From assembly GCA_937879875.1 (NCBI GenBank), contig CALFMN010000254.1, positions 1 to 32,204 on the forward strand: a stretch of DNA of 32,204 bases, read 5' to 3'. A program made the position numbers and the translations under genes. Within the stretch, counting starts at the first letter, position 1, and the number at the start of each line of letters is the position of its first letter. Below the pieces are notes generated by a model. It ran no database searches, was not told the origin of the DNA, and was given only the letters and a program-made list of their open reading frames with translations. Source of the stretch: an uncultured Chloroflexota bacterium. Its GTDB lineage: Bacteria > Chloroflexota > Dehalococcoidia > CAUJGQ01. Of the stretch, positions 16,173 through 24,569 are shown piece after piece.

Positions 16173-16790
16173 CACGCGACCCTTTCACTTGTCTCCACCC
16201 CAGTATGGCACTTCATTGTCGCAAAAAACGGGAAATGACTAACAACTTCACGACAAATAAATTTAATGCAAAATATCTGCTGAGGTATCATATGCGAGCA
16301 GGGGTTCCGAACTGGAGCCGCCCCGCGCCTGCCGCGTCACGACCTTCGCAACGTACGGCGGTTCGGTGACAAGCCGTATCGCTCTGGCGAACCAGCCAGC
16401 GAGTGCAAAGAGTCCCCAATTTCGACATGCTGCGTCGTATTCGGCATGGTTCAAGCTCTCTTGAGATCGCGGCAGTTTCAGGCGCATTTGCCGCCTCACA
16501 TACAGCGCGACCCCAGGTCGCTGCGAGCACGCTCAAGGAGTGGCGACGCGCAAATCGACGACCTGTGTGCCCTGATTGCTCGCCGCGGTCACGATCGGCG
16601 CCACGGCTGTCCGGCCGCCGGGCGTAGCCGATCGACCGGCTCGCCGGTGAGCACCTCCCGGCGGTCGGGGCAGCGCACAGCGGCATCTTGTCCCGCGCCC
16701 GGCGGGCCGGCGCTTGCCGTAACATGGAGGGGCCGGACAGCGCTCTTGCGGCTATAGTGAACCTATCTCGCACTGCACGGAACTGAGCAC
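16173..16790. other. Gene-poor region with AT-rich island upstream of dnaE
   Basis: About 620 bases. The segment 16215-16295 is strikingly AT-rich (AAATAAATTTAATGCAAAAT and neighbours), unlike anything else in the window, and probably holds the promoter of the SnoaL-like gene. Open frames on both strands from 16263 to 16773 overlap each other, lack ribosome-binding sites and match no family I know; they may be remnants of an inserted sequence. A TATAGT box (16753-16758), 33 bases before the dnaE start, could be its -10 element, but I find no -35 box at the right distance. Confidence 0.4.
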
Positions 16791-19700
16791 GTGTTTACAC
16801 ATTTGCACCTCCATACGGAGTTCTCGCTACTCGACGGGCTGGCGCGGATCGAACCGGCGCTCGACCGCGTCAAGGCGCTCGGCCAGGACGCCGCGGCGAT
16901 CACCGACCACGGCAACCTCTACGGTGCGATCGATTTCTACAAGGCCGCACGCACGCGCGGCATCAAGCCGCTGATCGGCATCGAGGCCTACGTCGCGCCC
17001 GGCTCGCGGCTCTCGCGCGACCCACGGGAGAAATCGCCCTTCCACCTGACGCTGATCGCGCGCAACGTCACCGGCTTCAAAAACCTGCTGGCGCTCTCCA
17101 GCACGGCGAACCTCGAAGGCTACTACTACAAGCCACGCATGGACCGCGAGCTGTTCGAGCGGCACGCGGACGGGCTGCTCGCCCTCTCCGGCTGCCCGTC
17201 GAGCGAGGTGCACCGCGCCCTGCAGGACGGCCGCCGCGACGACGCGATCGCCGCGATCCGCTGGTATCGCGAGGTCTTCGACGGCAACTACTACATCGAG
17301 ATTCAAGAACACGGCGACGAGCAGTTCTCCCGCCTGAACCCTGACCTTGTCGCGCTGGGCAAGGAATTCGATATCCCCGTCGTCGTCACCAACGACTCGC
17401 ACTACACCGGTCCGGACGACGCCGAGGCGCACGACATCCTGCTCTGCATCGGCACCAACGCGACGGTCAACGATCCGAAGCGCATGCGCATGGAGGGCGG
17501 CAGCTACTACATTAAGTCGGAAGAGGAGATGGCGGCGCTCTTTCCCGAGCTGCCCGAGGTTGTCTCGAACACCTGGAAGGTCGCGGAGAGCGTCGAGAGC
17601 TACGATCTGGAGTTCGGCCGCCTCAATCTGCCCGACCCGGAGCTGCCCGGCGACCTCAACCCCATGCAATACCTGGCGAAGCTTTCGTGGGAAGGGTTGG
17701 CGCGGCTCTATCCCGACGCGAGCGAAGAGGTGCGCAAGCGCCTCGAATACGAGTTGGACGTGGTCGAGGAGACGGGCTTTCCGGCGTACATCCTGCTGGT
17801 GCGCGAGTTCGCGCAGTACGCGCGTAACAACCGTATCCCCTTCGGCGTGCGCGGCTCGGCGGCGGCCAGCATCATCCTCTACTGCACCGGCATCACCGAG
17901 ATCGACCCGATCAAGCACCGGCTCGTCTTCGAGCGCTTTTTGAACCGCGAGCGGCGCGAGATGCCCGATATCGACATGGATATCGCCGACGACCGCCGCG
18001 GCGAGTTGATCAAGTACGTCGCCGGCCGCTTCGGCCACGACCGTGTCGCGCAGATCATCACCTACGGGACGCTCGGCGCGAAGGCGGCGATCCGCGACGT
18101 GGGCCGCGCCCTGGGCATGGCGCCCGGCGACACGGATCGGCTCGCCCGCCTCGTGCCGCCGACGCTGCACATGACGATCGACCGCGCCTTGAACGAGAGC
18201 CAGGAGCTGCGCCAGCGCTACGACGCCGATGCCGTGGTCAAGCGTCTGATCGACACCGCGCGCAACGTCGAAGGGGTCGCACGGCACGCCAGCACGCACG
18301 CGGCCGGTGTCGTGATCGCCAAAGATCCGCTGGTCGAGCATGTGCCGCTGCAGAAGCCGGCGCGCGGCGACGACCAGTCGCTGCCGATGGTCTGCTGGGA
18401 CATGAACACCGTGGCCGAGATCGGCCTGCTGAAGATGGACTTCCTCGGCCTCTCGAACCTGACCATCCTCGGCAAGGCCGTGGAGCTGATCAGCGAGACG
18501 CGCGGCCTCGATCTTGTGCTCAGCGAACTGCCCGACGGCGACACCAAAACCTACGAGATGCTGAAGCAAGGCGAGACGTTCGGCGTCTTCCAGCTTGAAT
18601 CCGCGCCGATGCGGCGGCACATTCAGGAGTTGCGGCCGGAATCGATCGCCGAGCTGTCGGCCATGGTCGCGCTCTACCGCCCTGGCCCGATGGCGCACAT
18701 TCCGGCCTACTGCCGCTCCAAGCACGGCATCGAGCCGGTGAAGTATCCGCACGCCGACCTGGCGGAGATTCTGGACGAGACCTACGGCATCATCGTCTAC
18801 CAGGACCAGGTGCTGCTGATCGCGCAGAAGTTCGGCGGCTACACGCTCGGCCAGGCCGACATTATGCGCAAGGCGATGGGCAAGAAGATCGCGGAGAAGA
18901 TGCGCGCCGAGCGCGACAACTTCCGCCGCGGCGCCGTCGCGAAGGGCTACACGGAGGCCGACGCCGACCGCATCTTCGACCTGATCGAGCCGTTCGCCGG
19001 CTACGCCTTCAACAAGGCGCACGCCACCTGCTACGGCACGATCTCGTATCAGACGGCGTATCTGAAGGCGAACTACGCGGCGGAATACATGACCGCCGTG
19101 CTGCAATTGGCCGACAACCACCCGGCCGGCTTCGCCGAGCGCGTCGCCGCCGCCGCTGCCGAGTGCGCCCGCCTCGATCTGGTGATGCTGCCGCCGGACG
19201 TGAACCGCAGCGATGTGACCTTCCGCATCGATACCGCGGAAGACGGCCGCACCGGACTGCGCTTCGGGCTCTCGTCCATCAAAAATGTCGGCTCCGGCGC
19301 CATCGAAAGCCTGATCGAGGAGCGCAGCAAGAACGGGCCGTTTGCCTCGCTCGAAGAGTTCTGCCGCCGCGCCAGCCTGAAGAACGCGAACAAGCGCATG
19401 CTGGAGAGCCTGATCAAGGCCGGCGCACTCGACTGCTTCGCCGCCGATGCCGGCATGGAGCGCGAACAGTACCGCAGCACGTTGCTGTTCAACATCGACC
19501 GAGTCATGGGACTCGTCCAGCGCGAGCAGAAGCTGCGCGACGCCGGCCAGACCACGATGTTCGACATGTTCGGCGAAAGCGCCGAGACGCCGCTGCCGCA
19601 GCTCGAGCTGCTGACCACGCCGTCGCTGCAGGCGAAGGAGCTGCTTGCCTACGAAAAGGAGTTGCTGGGCGTCTACGTCTCGGAGCATCCGTTCAAGGCC

Positions 19701-20474
19701 GCCTCGGTCGCACTGGCGTCGCAGGTGGACATGCTGATCAACGAGATCAGCGTTGAGAGCGCCGGGCGCGAGGCCCGCCTCGCCGGGATCATCGTCAGCG
19801 TGCGGCCGCTGCTGACCAAGGCCGGCCGCGGCTTCTGCGCTGCCACGCTCGAAGACCTGACCGGCCAGATCGAAGTGACCGTCTGGCCGGACACGTACGA
19901 ACAGCAGCGCGAGCTCTGGGCCGAAGGCAAGATCGTGCGGCTCACGGCGCGCATCCGCCAGCGTGACGACCGCCTTGATGTGGCCGTCGTCCACGCCGCC
20001 GAGTTCGACCCGCACGTCGAGGGCGGCGTACCGGCCGAGATGCGCGAGACGGTGGCTGAGGTGGACCGGCTGGTGCCCGGCCGGCCACCGGAGCAGGCCA
20101 ACGGCTATCGTAACGGGAACGGCAACGGCCGCGGGCGCAATGGCAACGGCTACAAGAACGGCAACGGCAACGGCAATGGCGCGCCAGCGCCGTCCGGCCC
20201 ACCGCCGCGGCTGCTGGTGCGTATCGAGATCACCGAGCGCCCGGACGACGAGGCCGACGACCGCCGCCGGCTGAACGAGCTGGTGCAGGCGTTGCGCGCC
20301 GCTCCGGGCGAAGACGCGGTGCGGCTGGTGCTGCGGACACAGGCGCAGCCCTACGAGCTGGAGCTGCCGCCGGTGACCCTGAGCCCAGCGCTCGAAGAGC
20401 GGCTGCGCCCGATCCTCGCGCCGGACGACTGGGGGCGCTTCCTGCCAGAGGCGCTGCCGGCGGGCGCGGCCTGA
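16791..20474 (+). CDS. dnaE: DNA polymerase III subunit alpha
   Basis: The replicative polymerase subunit, 1227 residues. The start is GTG, giving MFTHLHLHTEFSLLDG, the conserved beginning of the PHP domain (about 1-280). PHP metal-site motifs look retained (HLHLHTEF, TDHGNLYG, GIEAYV, SGCPSSE, TNDSHY), so proofreading by this domain is possible. The polymerase core has the two catalytic aspartates in PDIDMD (Asp393, Asp395) and the third in LLKMDFLGL (Asp550), at nearly the same numbers as in E. coli. The fingers region RPGPMAHIPAY, the helix-hairpin-helix region and an OB domain (about 1000-1085) follow. Residues about 1104-1130 are an unusual Asn-Gly linker, and the last 90 residues form a separate small domain. 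The gene stands alone, ending before an inverted-repeat-rich spacer. Confidence 0.98.
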   Translation: MFTHLHLHTEFSLLDGLARIEPALDRVKALGQDAAAITDHGNLYGAIDFYKAARTRGIKPLIGIEAYVAPGSRLSRDPREKSPFHLTLIARNVTGFKNLLALSSTANLEGYYYKPRMDRELFERHADGLLALSGCPSSEVHRALQDGRRDDAIAAIRWYREVFDGNYYIEIQEHGDEQFSRLNPDLVALGKEFDIPVVVTNDSHYTGPDDAEAHDILLCIGTNATVNDPKRMRMEGGSYYIKSEEEMAALFPELPEVVSNTWKVAESVESYDLEFGRLNLPDPELPGDLNPMQYLAKLSWEGLARLYPDASEEVRKRLEYELDVVEETGFPAYILLVREFAQYARNNRIPFGVRGSAAASIILYCTGITEIDPIKHRLVFERFLNRERREMPDIDMDIADDRRGELIKYVAGRFGHDRVAQIITYGTLGAKAAIRDVGRALGMAPGDTDRLARLVPPTLHMTIDRALNESQELRQRYDADAVVKRLIDTARNVEGVARHASTHAAGVVIAKDPLVEHVPLQKPARGDDQSLPMVCWDMNTVAEIGLLKMDFLGLSNLTILGKAVELISETRGLDLVLSELPDGDTKTYEMLKQGETFGVFQLESAPMRRHIQELRPESIAELSAMVALYRPGPMAHIPAYCRSKHGIEPVKYPHADLAEILDETYGIIVYQDQVLLIAQKFGGYTLGQADIMRKAMGKKIAEKMRAERDNFRRGAVAKGYTEADADRIFDLIEPFAGYAFNKAHATCYGTISYQTAYLKANYAAEYMTAVLQLADNHPAGFAERVAAAAAECARLDLVMLPPDVNRSDVTFRIDTAEDGRTGLRFGLSSIKNVGSGAIESLIEERSKNGPFASLEEFCRRASLKNANKRMLESLIKAGALDCFAADAGMEREQYRSTLLFNIDRVMGLVQREQKLRDAGQTTMFDMFGESAETPLPQLELLTTPSLQAKELLAYEKELLGVYVSEHPFKAASVALASQVDMLINEISVESAGREARLAGIIVSVRPLLTKAGRGFCAATLEDLTGQIEVTVWPDTYEQQRELWAEGKIVRLTARIRQRDDRLDVAVVHAAEFDPHVEGGVPAEMRETVAEVDRLVPGRPPEQANGYRNGNGNGRGRNGNGYKNGNGNGNGAPAPSGPPPRLLVRIEITERPDDEADDRRRLNELVQALRAAPGEDAVRLVLRTQAQPYELELPPVTLSPALEERLRPILAPDDWGRFLPEALPAGAA
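20099..20181 (+). repeat. AACGGC hexamer-like repeat inside dnaE
   Basis: Imperfect tandem copies of AACGGC/AACGGG/AATGGC encode an Asn-Gly run interrupted by Tyr, Arg and Lys. The purine-biased, simple sequence is typical of a repeat expanding by slippage and makes a flexible linker between the OB domain and the C-terminal domain. Confidence 0.8.
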
Positions 20475-20488
20475 GCGCAGCCTCTCGG

Positions 20489-20526
20489 CCCTCACCCCCT
20501 CCCCTCTCCCAATCCTGGGCGAGGGG
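20489..20526. repeat. CCCTCACCCC...CCCCTCTCCC hairpin repeat
   Basis: CCCTCACCCCCT is followed by the hairpin CCCCTCTCCCA (20501-20511) / TGGGCGAGGGG (20516-20526), an 11-bp stem with one mismatch and loop ATCC. From memory, sequences of this kind are scattered between genes in Chloroflexota and some other GC-rich genomes. It starts 15 bases after the dnaE stop codon and may serve as its terminator. Confidence 0.55.
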
Positions 20527-20598
20527 CGAGCCGGCGTGCAGCGGCCCGAGAGGGCGTCGGGCTAACCGTGTGGTGCCCGGAACGCTGCGTGCCGGATC

Positions 20599-20638
20599 GG
20601 CGCCTGCGCCCCGCGTGCAACGCATGGGCGCAGGCGCC
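20599..20638. terminator. 13-bp hairpin with a second stem in its loop
   Basis: GGCGCCTGCGCCC (20599-20611) pairs perfectly with GGGCGCAGGCGCC (20626-20638). Inside the loop GCGT (20613-20616) pairs with ACGC (20620-20623). It lies between convergent genes and could end transcripts from both sides, though no T-run is seen. Confidence 0.5.
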
Positions 20639-20836
20639 AGGCGCACCGGGGGGTGGGCAGCCGGGCGGCCGCCGCGGCTGCTCCGCGGGCGGCCAGGGCG
20701 GCGTGCTGCGGGAGCAGGGCGCGGCGCGGGCGCGGCGGTCCGTGCGCACCGCGCTGCCCACGGCGCCGGACGGCAGCGGCGCCGCCGGCGCCGGCAGCGG
20801 CGCCGCGATCGGGCTGGTCATGCCCGGGCCTCCCGG

Positions 20837-20856
20837 CGCCCGCACCGGTGCGGGCG
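20837..20856. repeat. Perfect 20-bp palindrome
   Basis: CGCCCGCACC is directly followed by its own reverse complement GGTGCGGGCG. With no loop it is a better candidate for a dimeric protein's binding site or a cruciform than for an RNA hairpin. It is 75 bases beyond the stop codon of the first GGDEF gene. Confidence 0.5.
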
Positions 20857-20930
20857 GCTGGGCGGGCGGGCGCACCGGCCCGTTCCCAGCGTACAGGACC
20901 GTGACCATACACGAGGGTGAGGGCCGCGCC

Positions 20931-22007
20931 CTACGCCGCGGCGAGCACCAGCTGGTCGCGGCCGGCGTGTTTGGCGGCATACAGCGCCTTGTCGGCGCGT
21001 TCCAGCAACGCGGCCGCGTCCTCGCCCGGCTGCGCCTGCACCAAGCCGACGCTGATCGTGAACGGCGGGCGGCCGCTGCGAAAGCGTGTTTCGTTGGCGC
21101 GGCGGATGAGGTTGATCAGCCGGTTGACGTGATCGGCCGCGTGCTCCAGCGTGGGCGCCGTCAGCAAGACCACGAACTCGTCGCCGCCGAAACGCGCGAC
21201 GAAGTCATCGTCGCCGAAGGCCTGGCGGCAGAACTCGCCGAACTCGCTCAGGGCGGCATCGCCGGCAGCGTGGCCGTACGTATCGTTAATATATTTGAAG
21301 TGGTCAAGATCGATCAGCGCCAGCGCCAGTGCGGCGTTGCCATGTTCGAGCTGCAGCGCCAGCTCGGCCATGCGCTGATCCCAGGCGATGCGGTTGTGCA
21401 GCCCCGTGAGCGGATCGCGCAGAGCCTGTGCGCTGACCACGCCGAGCCGTGCTTCAAGCGTCTCCACGCGGGCGCGCAGCGCGCCGATCTGCCGCGCCTC
21501 TATCTCTTGCCGGGCGGTAGTAGCCTCGCGCAGCGCGGCCAGCTCGATGCGCAACTGCTGACGCAGCAGGCGCAGGTCATCGATCGCGCCGATCTGCTCG
21601 ATGCGGTCACTGCGCTCCAGCACCTGCTCAGCGTACGCGGCGTTGGCGTCCTGGAACTGCACCACGGCGTCGGCGAGCAGCTCGATCGTCGCGTTGAACT
21701 CTTCCTCGCGGGCGCGCAGCAGCGTCTCACGCTCGCGCAGGTGCGCTTGCGTGCAGGCAGCAATGCCCTGCTCGGCCTGCCGCACCGCGCCCGGCGTGGC
21801 CGCCTGCTCCAACGCGGCGATGCCCGTATCGAGCATGGCGCGGTAGCCCTGCGTATCCAGGCCGGGCTGTTCGAGGCTGCCGAGTTTCAAGAGCGCAGCA
21901 TTGATCACGGCCGCGCGCTGGAAGGCGGCCCGCAGCGCCGCCTCACCCGCCGGCGCCGGCCCTTCGGCGTCTGCCCGGCCCGCGCTCCCTCCTGACGAAC
22001 CGCCCAT
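20931..22007 (-). CDS. GGDEF domain protein, probable active diguanylate cyclase
   Basis: A 358-residue soluble protein. The start is the ATG with AGGGAG five bases upstream; two earlier ATG/GTG candidates lack such a site. Residues about 20-140 form an all-helical N-terminal domain I do not recognise, shared with the neighbouring paralogue. A coiled coil (about 140-195) leads into the GGDEF domain, which starts at RDPLTGLHNR. The metal-binding Asp233 in LIDLDHFKYINDTYGH and the signature GGDEF (274-278) are intact, so it should make cyclic di-GMP from two GTP. The inhibitory RxxD site upstream of the signature is absent (GDDD instead), so product inhibition by that route is not expected. No membrane segment is present. 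It lies 202 bases downstream of its paralogue on the same strand. Confidence 0.92.
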   Translation of the reverse strand: MGGSSGGSAGRADAEGPAPAGEAALRAAFQRAAVINAALLKLGSLEQPGLDTQGYRAMLDTGIAALEQAATPGAVRQAEQGIAACTQAHLRERETLLRAREEEFNATIELLADAVVQFQDANAAYAEQVLERSDRIEQIGAIDDLRLLRQQLRIELAALREATTARQEIEARQIGALRARVETLEARLGVVSAQALRDPLTGLHNRIAWDQRMAELALQLEHGNAALALALIDLDHFKYINDTYGHAAGDAALSEFGEFCRQAFGDDDFVARFGGDEFVVLLTAPTLEHAADHVNRLINLIRRANETRFRSGRPPFTISVGLVQAQPGEDAAALLERADKALYAAKHAGRDQLVLAAA

Positions 22008-22209
22008 TTCCGCTCCCTGCATCGTGCGTGTGATAGCGCCACGCGGCCCGCACGGGCCGAATCTTGCAATCGCCCGCACTCCGGATCTCCCTGCATGCCG
22101 TGCGGCGCAGCGGCTTCACCCGGAGACGATTCGCGTTATCTTAGCTATCGAAGCGACGGCCGGACGCTTCAGTCGCGCCGCGAGCCAGCGCCCGACCCCT
22201 CCCGGCCGC

Positions 22210-23295
22210 TCAGGACGCGGTGATCACGAGCCGGTCGCGCCCGCCCTCCCGCGCCGCGGCCAGCGCCGTGTTCGCCCGCTTCAGCAGGGCGTGGACGCGG
22301 TCGCCCTTCTGCGAGGCGACCATGCCCACGCTCACCGTGAACGGTGTCCGCTCGGCGTCGCGCTCGGTTTCGTTGGTGCGGCGAATCGCCGTGAAGAGCC
22401 GATCCAGGTGCTCGGTGGCGTGATCGGGGCCATCGACGGCGATCAGCGCCACGAACTCTTCGGCGCCGAAACGGGCCACGAAATCATCGTTGCCGAACGC
22501 CTGGCGGCAGAACTCGCCGAACTCCGTCAATACGGCATCGACGCGACCCTGATTCTGTCCTTCGAGCAGCCGGTCCAGATGGTCGAGCTCGATCAGCGCC
22601 ACGGCGAAGGCGTCGTCGCCCTCTTCGAGCTGAATCGCCAGCTCGGCCATACGCTGATTCCAGGCGGTACGATTGTACAGGCCGGTTTGTGCATCGCGCT
22701 GCGCCTGTGCGCTGACCACGTTCAGCTTCGCCTCAAGCGTGCTGACCTTGGCGCTCAAGCGCTGGAGCTGGCGAGACTGGGACTCCTGCTTGGCGATCGT
22801 CTCTTCGCGCAGCTCGGTCAGCTCTTTGGTCATGCGCGAGCGCAGTATCTGCAGATCGTCGGTTGTCATCACCTGTTTCATGCGATTGCTGCGCTCCAAC
22901 AATCCATCGACGAAGATCTGGTCCGTGTCCTTGAACTGCACAACGGCATCGGAGAGGATCTCAACCGTAGCCGTATATTCGGCGTCGCGCGCGGTGAGCA
23001 GCTCTTCGCGGGCGCGCAGATGGAGCTGGGTGCTGCGCGCGATGCGCTGCTCCGCTTTGCGGATGTCGTAGGCGCTCGCGGCGCCCTCCAGTTCCTTGAT
23101 GCAGCTATCCAACACGGAGCGGTAGATCTGCACGTCCAGCCCCGGCTGGTCGAGACTGCTGAGCTTGAGCAGCGTAGCGTTGATCACGGCGGCGTGCTGG
23201 AAGACGCTGTCCAGCGCGACGACGGCGGGACGTGGCCCCGGCATGGCGGCCGCGCCCGCGGAGGCCGGCCCGCTGAATCCGGACGACATGGTCAT
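22210..23295 (-). CDS. GGDEF-like protein with degenerate active site
   Basis: A 361-residue paralogue of the protein encoded just downstream, with the same helical N-terminal domain, coiled coil and GGDEF-like domain; the two align nearly end to end. Here the active site has decayed: DPLTGL is DAQTGL, the metal-binding Asp is Glu (LIELDH, Glu236), the FKxxND substrate motif is LDRLLEGQ, and the signature is GAEEF (277-281). Catalysis is unlikely. Such proteins often act as GTP or c-di-GMP sensors, or as partners of active cyclases, but the RxxD I-site is also missing here. GAGGG lies five bases before the ATG. Pairing with the active paralogue through the shared N-terminal or coiled-coil region is a reasonable guess. 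Confidence 0.9.
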   Translation of the reverse strand: MTMSSGFSGPASAGAAAMPGPRPAVVALDSVFQHAAVINATLLKLSSLDQPGLDVQIYRSVLDSCIKELEGAASAYDIRKAEQRIARSTQLHLRAREELLTARDAEYTATVEILSDAVVQFKDTDQIFVDGLLERSNRMKQVMTTDDLQILRSRMTKELTELREETIAKQESQSRQLQRLSAKVSTLEAKLNVVSAQAQRDAQTGLYNRTAWNQRMAELAIQLEEGDDAFAVALIELDHLDRLLEGQNQGRVDAVLTEFGEFCRQAFGNDDFVARFGAEEFVALIAVDGPDHATEHLDRLFTAIRRTNETERDAERTPFTVSVGMVASQKGDRVHALLKRANTALAAAREGGRDRLVITAS

Positions 23296-23438
23296 AGCAA
23301 CCCTCGAGACGCGACTTCACCATAACTATCGAACCGAAGCGTGCGTCTCTGAAGGGCAGTAGCGGGGTTGCGCGGGGGCTTGACGAAAGGCGCCGGCGCG
23401 CTCGCAACCGTCGCCGCACCGAGCGATCCGCGCTCTGC

Positions 23439-24053
23439 TCAGCCGCTCCGCCTCGCGCCGCGGCCGGCGCGCAGCGCGAACAACAGGCCCGCGCCCGCGA
23501 CGAGCGCCGCGCCGCCCAGCAGCAACGGCCGGGAGGATGTGGGGCCAGGCGGCGGCGGAAGCCGGGTCCGTGCGGCCGGCGAAGCCGCGCGGCGGACCAG
23601 CTCAAGGCGCAGGCTGCGTTCGCCCTGCGCCATCGCCCAGCGGTGGTTGGCGGCGAACAGCGGCTTCAGCAGGAACGACAGCCGGCGCAACAGCGGCTTC
23701 TCCGCGCGCAGGCGCCAATCGTAGCTGATGTCGGCCGTGTCGCCGTCCTGTTCCAGCGTCCAAGTGCCGCGGCCGACAAAGTCCCCGCTGGCTTCGAGCG
23801 CGATGCGGCGCGGCGGATCAAGCTCTGTGACGATGAAGCGCCAGCGCAGAGTATAGGGCAGCCAGCCTTTGGTGTAGAGGTCGACGACGCGGCCCACGCC
23901 CCGCGCATCGCCCGGCGCCAGCTCGCGCACGTCCAGATAAACGGCGGGCCACCAGCGCGGCAGGTTCAGCGGGTCGCCGAGGATCGCGGCCACATCCTCG
24001 ATCGAGCCGGGCAGGCGCCAGTGCGTGATGAAACGGTACTCGTGCGCGGCCAC
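23439..24053 (-). CDS. SRPBCC-family (START/Bet v1-like) protein with C-terminal membrane anchor
   Basis: The GTG start gives 204 residues and has GGAGGG seven bases upstream; the longer open frame to 24554 is Arg/Ser-rich and not credible. The body (about 4-150) reads as a polyketide-cyclase/START-like fold: THWRLPGSIEDVAAILGDPLNLPRWW at the front, then strands (ARGVGRVVDLYTKG, TLRWRFIVTELDPPRRIALEASG), and a long C-terminal helix (LKPLFAANHRWAMAQGERSL). Members bind hydrophobic ligands in a cavity. After a Pro-rich linker a hydrophobic helix near 179-196 (PLLLGGAALVAGAGLLFAL) could tether it to the membrane. It follows the GGDEF pair on the same strand but 143 bases upstream of it, so co-transcription is possible and not shown. 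Confidence 0.8.
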   Translation of the reverse strand: MAAHEYRFITHWRLPGSIEDVAAILGDPLNLPRWWPAVYLDVRELAPGDARGVGRVVDLYTKGWLPYTLRWRFIVTELDPPRRIALEASGDFVGRGTWTLEQDGDTADISYDWRLRAEKPLLRRLSFLLKPLFAANHRWAMAQGERSLRLELVRRAASPAARTRLPPPPGPTSSRPLLLGGAALVAGAGLLFALRAGRGARRSG

Positions 24054-24264
24054 GGGGCGGCCCTCCGCGCAGCCAGTGCTGTGTGCTGCTGTGTGCACGT
24101 CAGCATACGACGCAGGCGGCACCGGCGGATGAACGCGCTCGGTGACAGTTGCCGAATTGCGTCGGCGGGCAGGGCGGAATTGCCCTGCCCGAGTGACTCG
24201 ATATGTTCTGCACGAGGGCGAATGACAGAACACGACCGCAGCGAGATCCGTGGCTGCACCCGAT

Positions 24265-24417
24265 TCAGCGAGCCACAGATACTTCTGCGTGAAGCCAGGC
24301 ACGGCGGTCAGCGTTCGCGCCGGTCGCGGCCGCCGTGAGCCCGAGGCCGGCGAGCAGTCCGTGCCAGCCGAAGAGCAGCGTGAGCACCAGCAGCGCAAAG
24401 ATAATAGCGGGGAGCAT
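24265..24417 (-). CDS. Possible 50-residue membrane peptide
   Basis: A short frame starting MLPAIIFALLVLTLLFGWHGLL gives one strong membrane helix followed by a charged tail (ANADRRAWLHAE). The hydrophobic pattern fits codon positions well and contrasts with the nonsense translation of the other frames here. There is no clear ribosome-binding site; TTG 15 bases upstream is another possible start. It lies between the receiver gene and the SRPBCC gene on the same strand. I cannot assign a function and it may not be real. Confidence 0.35.
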   Translation of the reverse strand: MLPAIIFALLVLTLLFGWHGLLAGLGLTAAATGANADRRAWLHAEVSVAR

Positions 24418-24569
24418 GGCGGGGCGCCCCAACGATCGGCGCGGCGGCCGGTCGAGCCGGCCCGCGCGTTCCTGTTCACCGATTCACTGACCCTCGCGGT
24501 ATAGCACAGCAGCCACGGCCCATGTCTGTCCGACGTGTAACCATTTGTTAACAATAGTTGGAGATGACA

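Larger units (their letters stand above)
20475..20930. other. Very GC-rich, inverted-repeat-dense spacer between convergent genes
   Basis: About 456 bases between dnaE and the first GGDEF gene, which face each other. Reading frames exist on all strands but are Ala/Arg/Pro/Gly-rich and lack ribosome-binding sites. It contains the hairpins and palindrome listed separately and many GGCGCC-type boxes (for example around 20772-20807). I see no RNA gene I can name. Confidence 0.5.

Noticed and set aside
16288..16773. Minus-strand frame of 161 codons upstream of dnaE
   Set aside because: It overlaps other equally long frames and has a Cys/Arg-rich, unstructured look; I could not link it to any transposase, intron or known protein.
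16827..20495. 1222-codon open frame antisense to dnaE
   Set aside because: Shadow of dnaE; Arg/His/Val/Leu-rich composition, no motifs, and dnaE is certain.
20492..20980. Pro-rich open frame on the minus strand in the spacer after dnaE
   Set aside because: No ribosome-binding site, Pro/Ala/Arg composition follows base content, and it overlaps the end of the GGDEF gene.
20568..23325. Long plus-strand frames (475 and 474 codons) opposite the GGDEF genes
   Set aside because: Shadows of two clear GGDEF genes; no family features.
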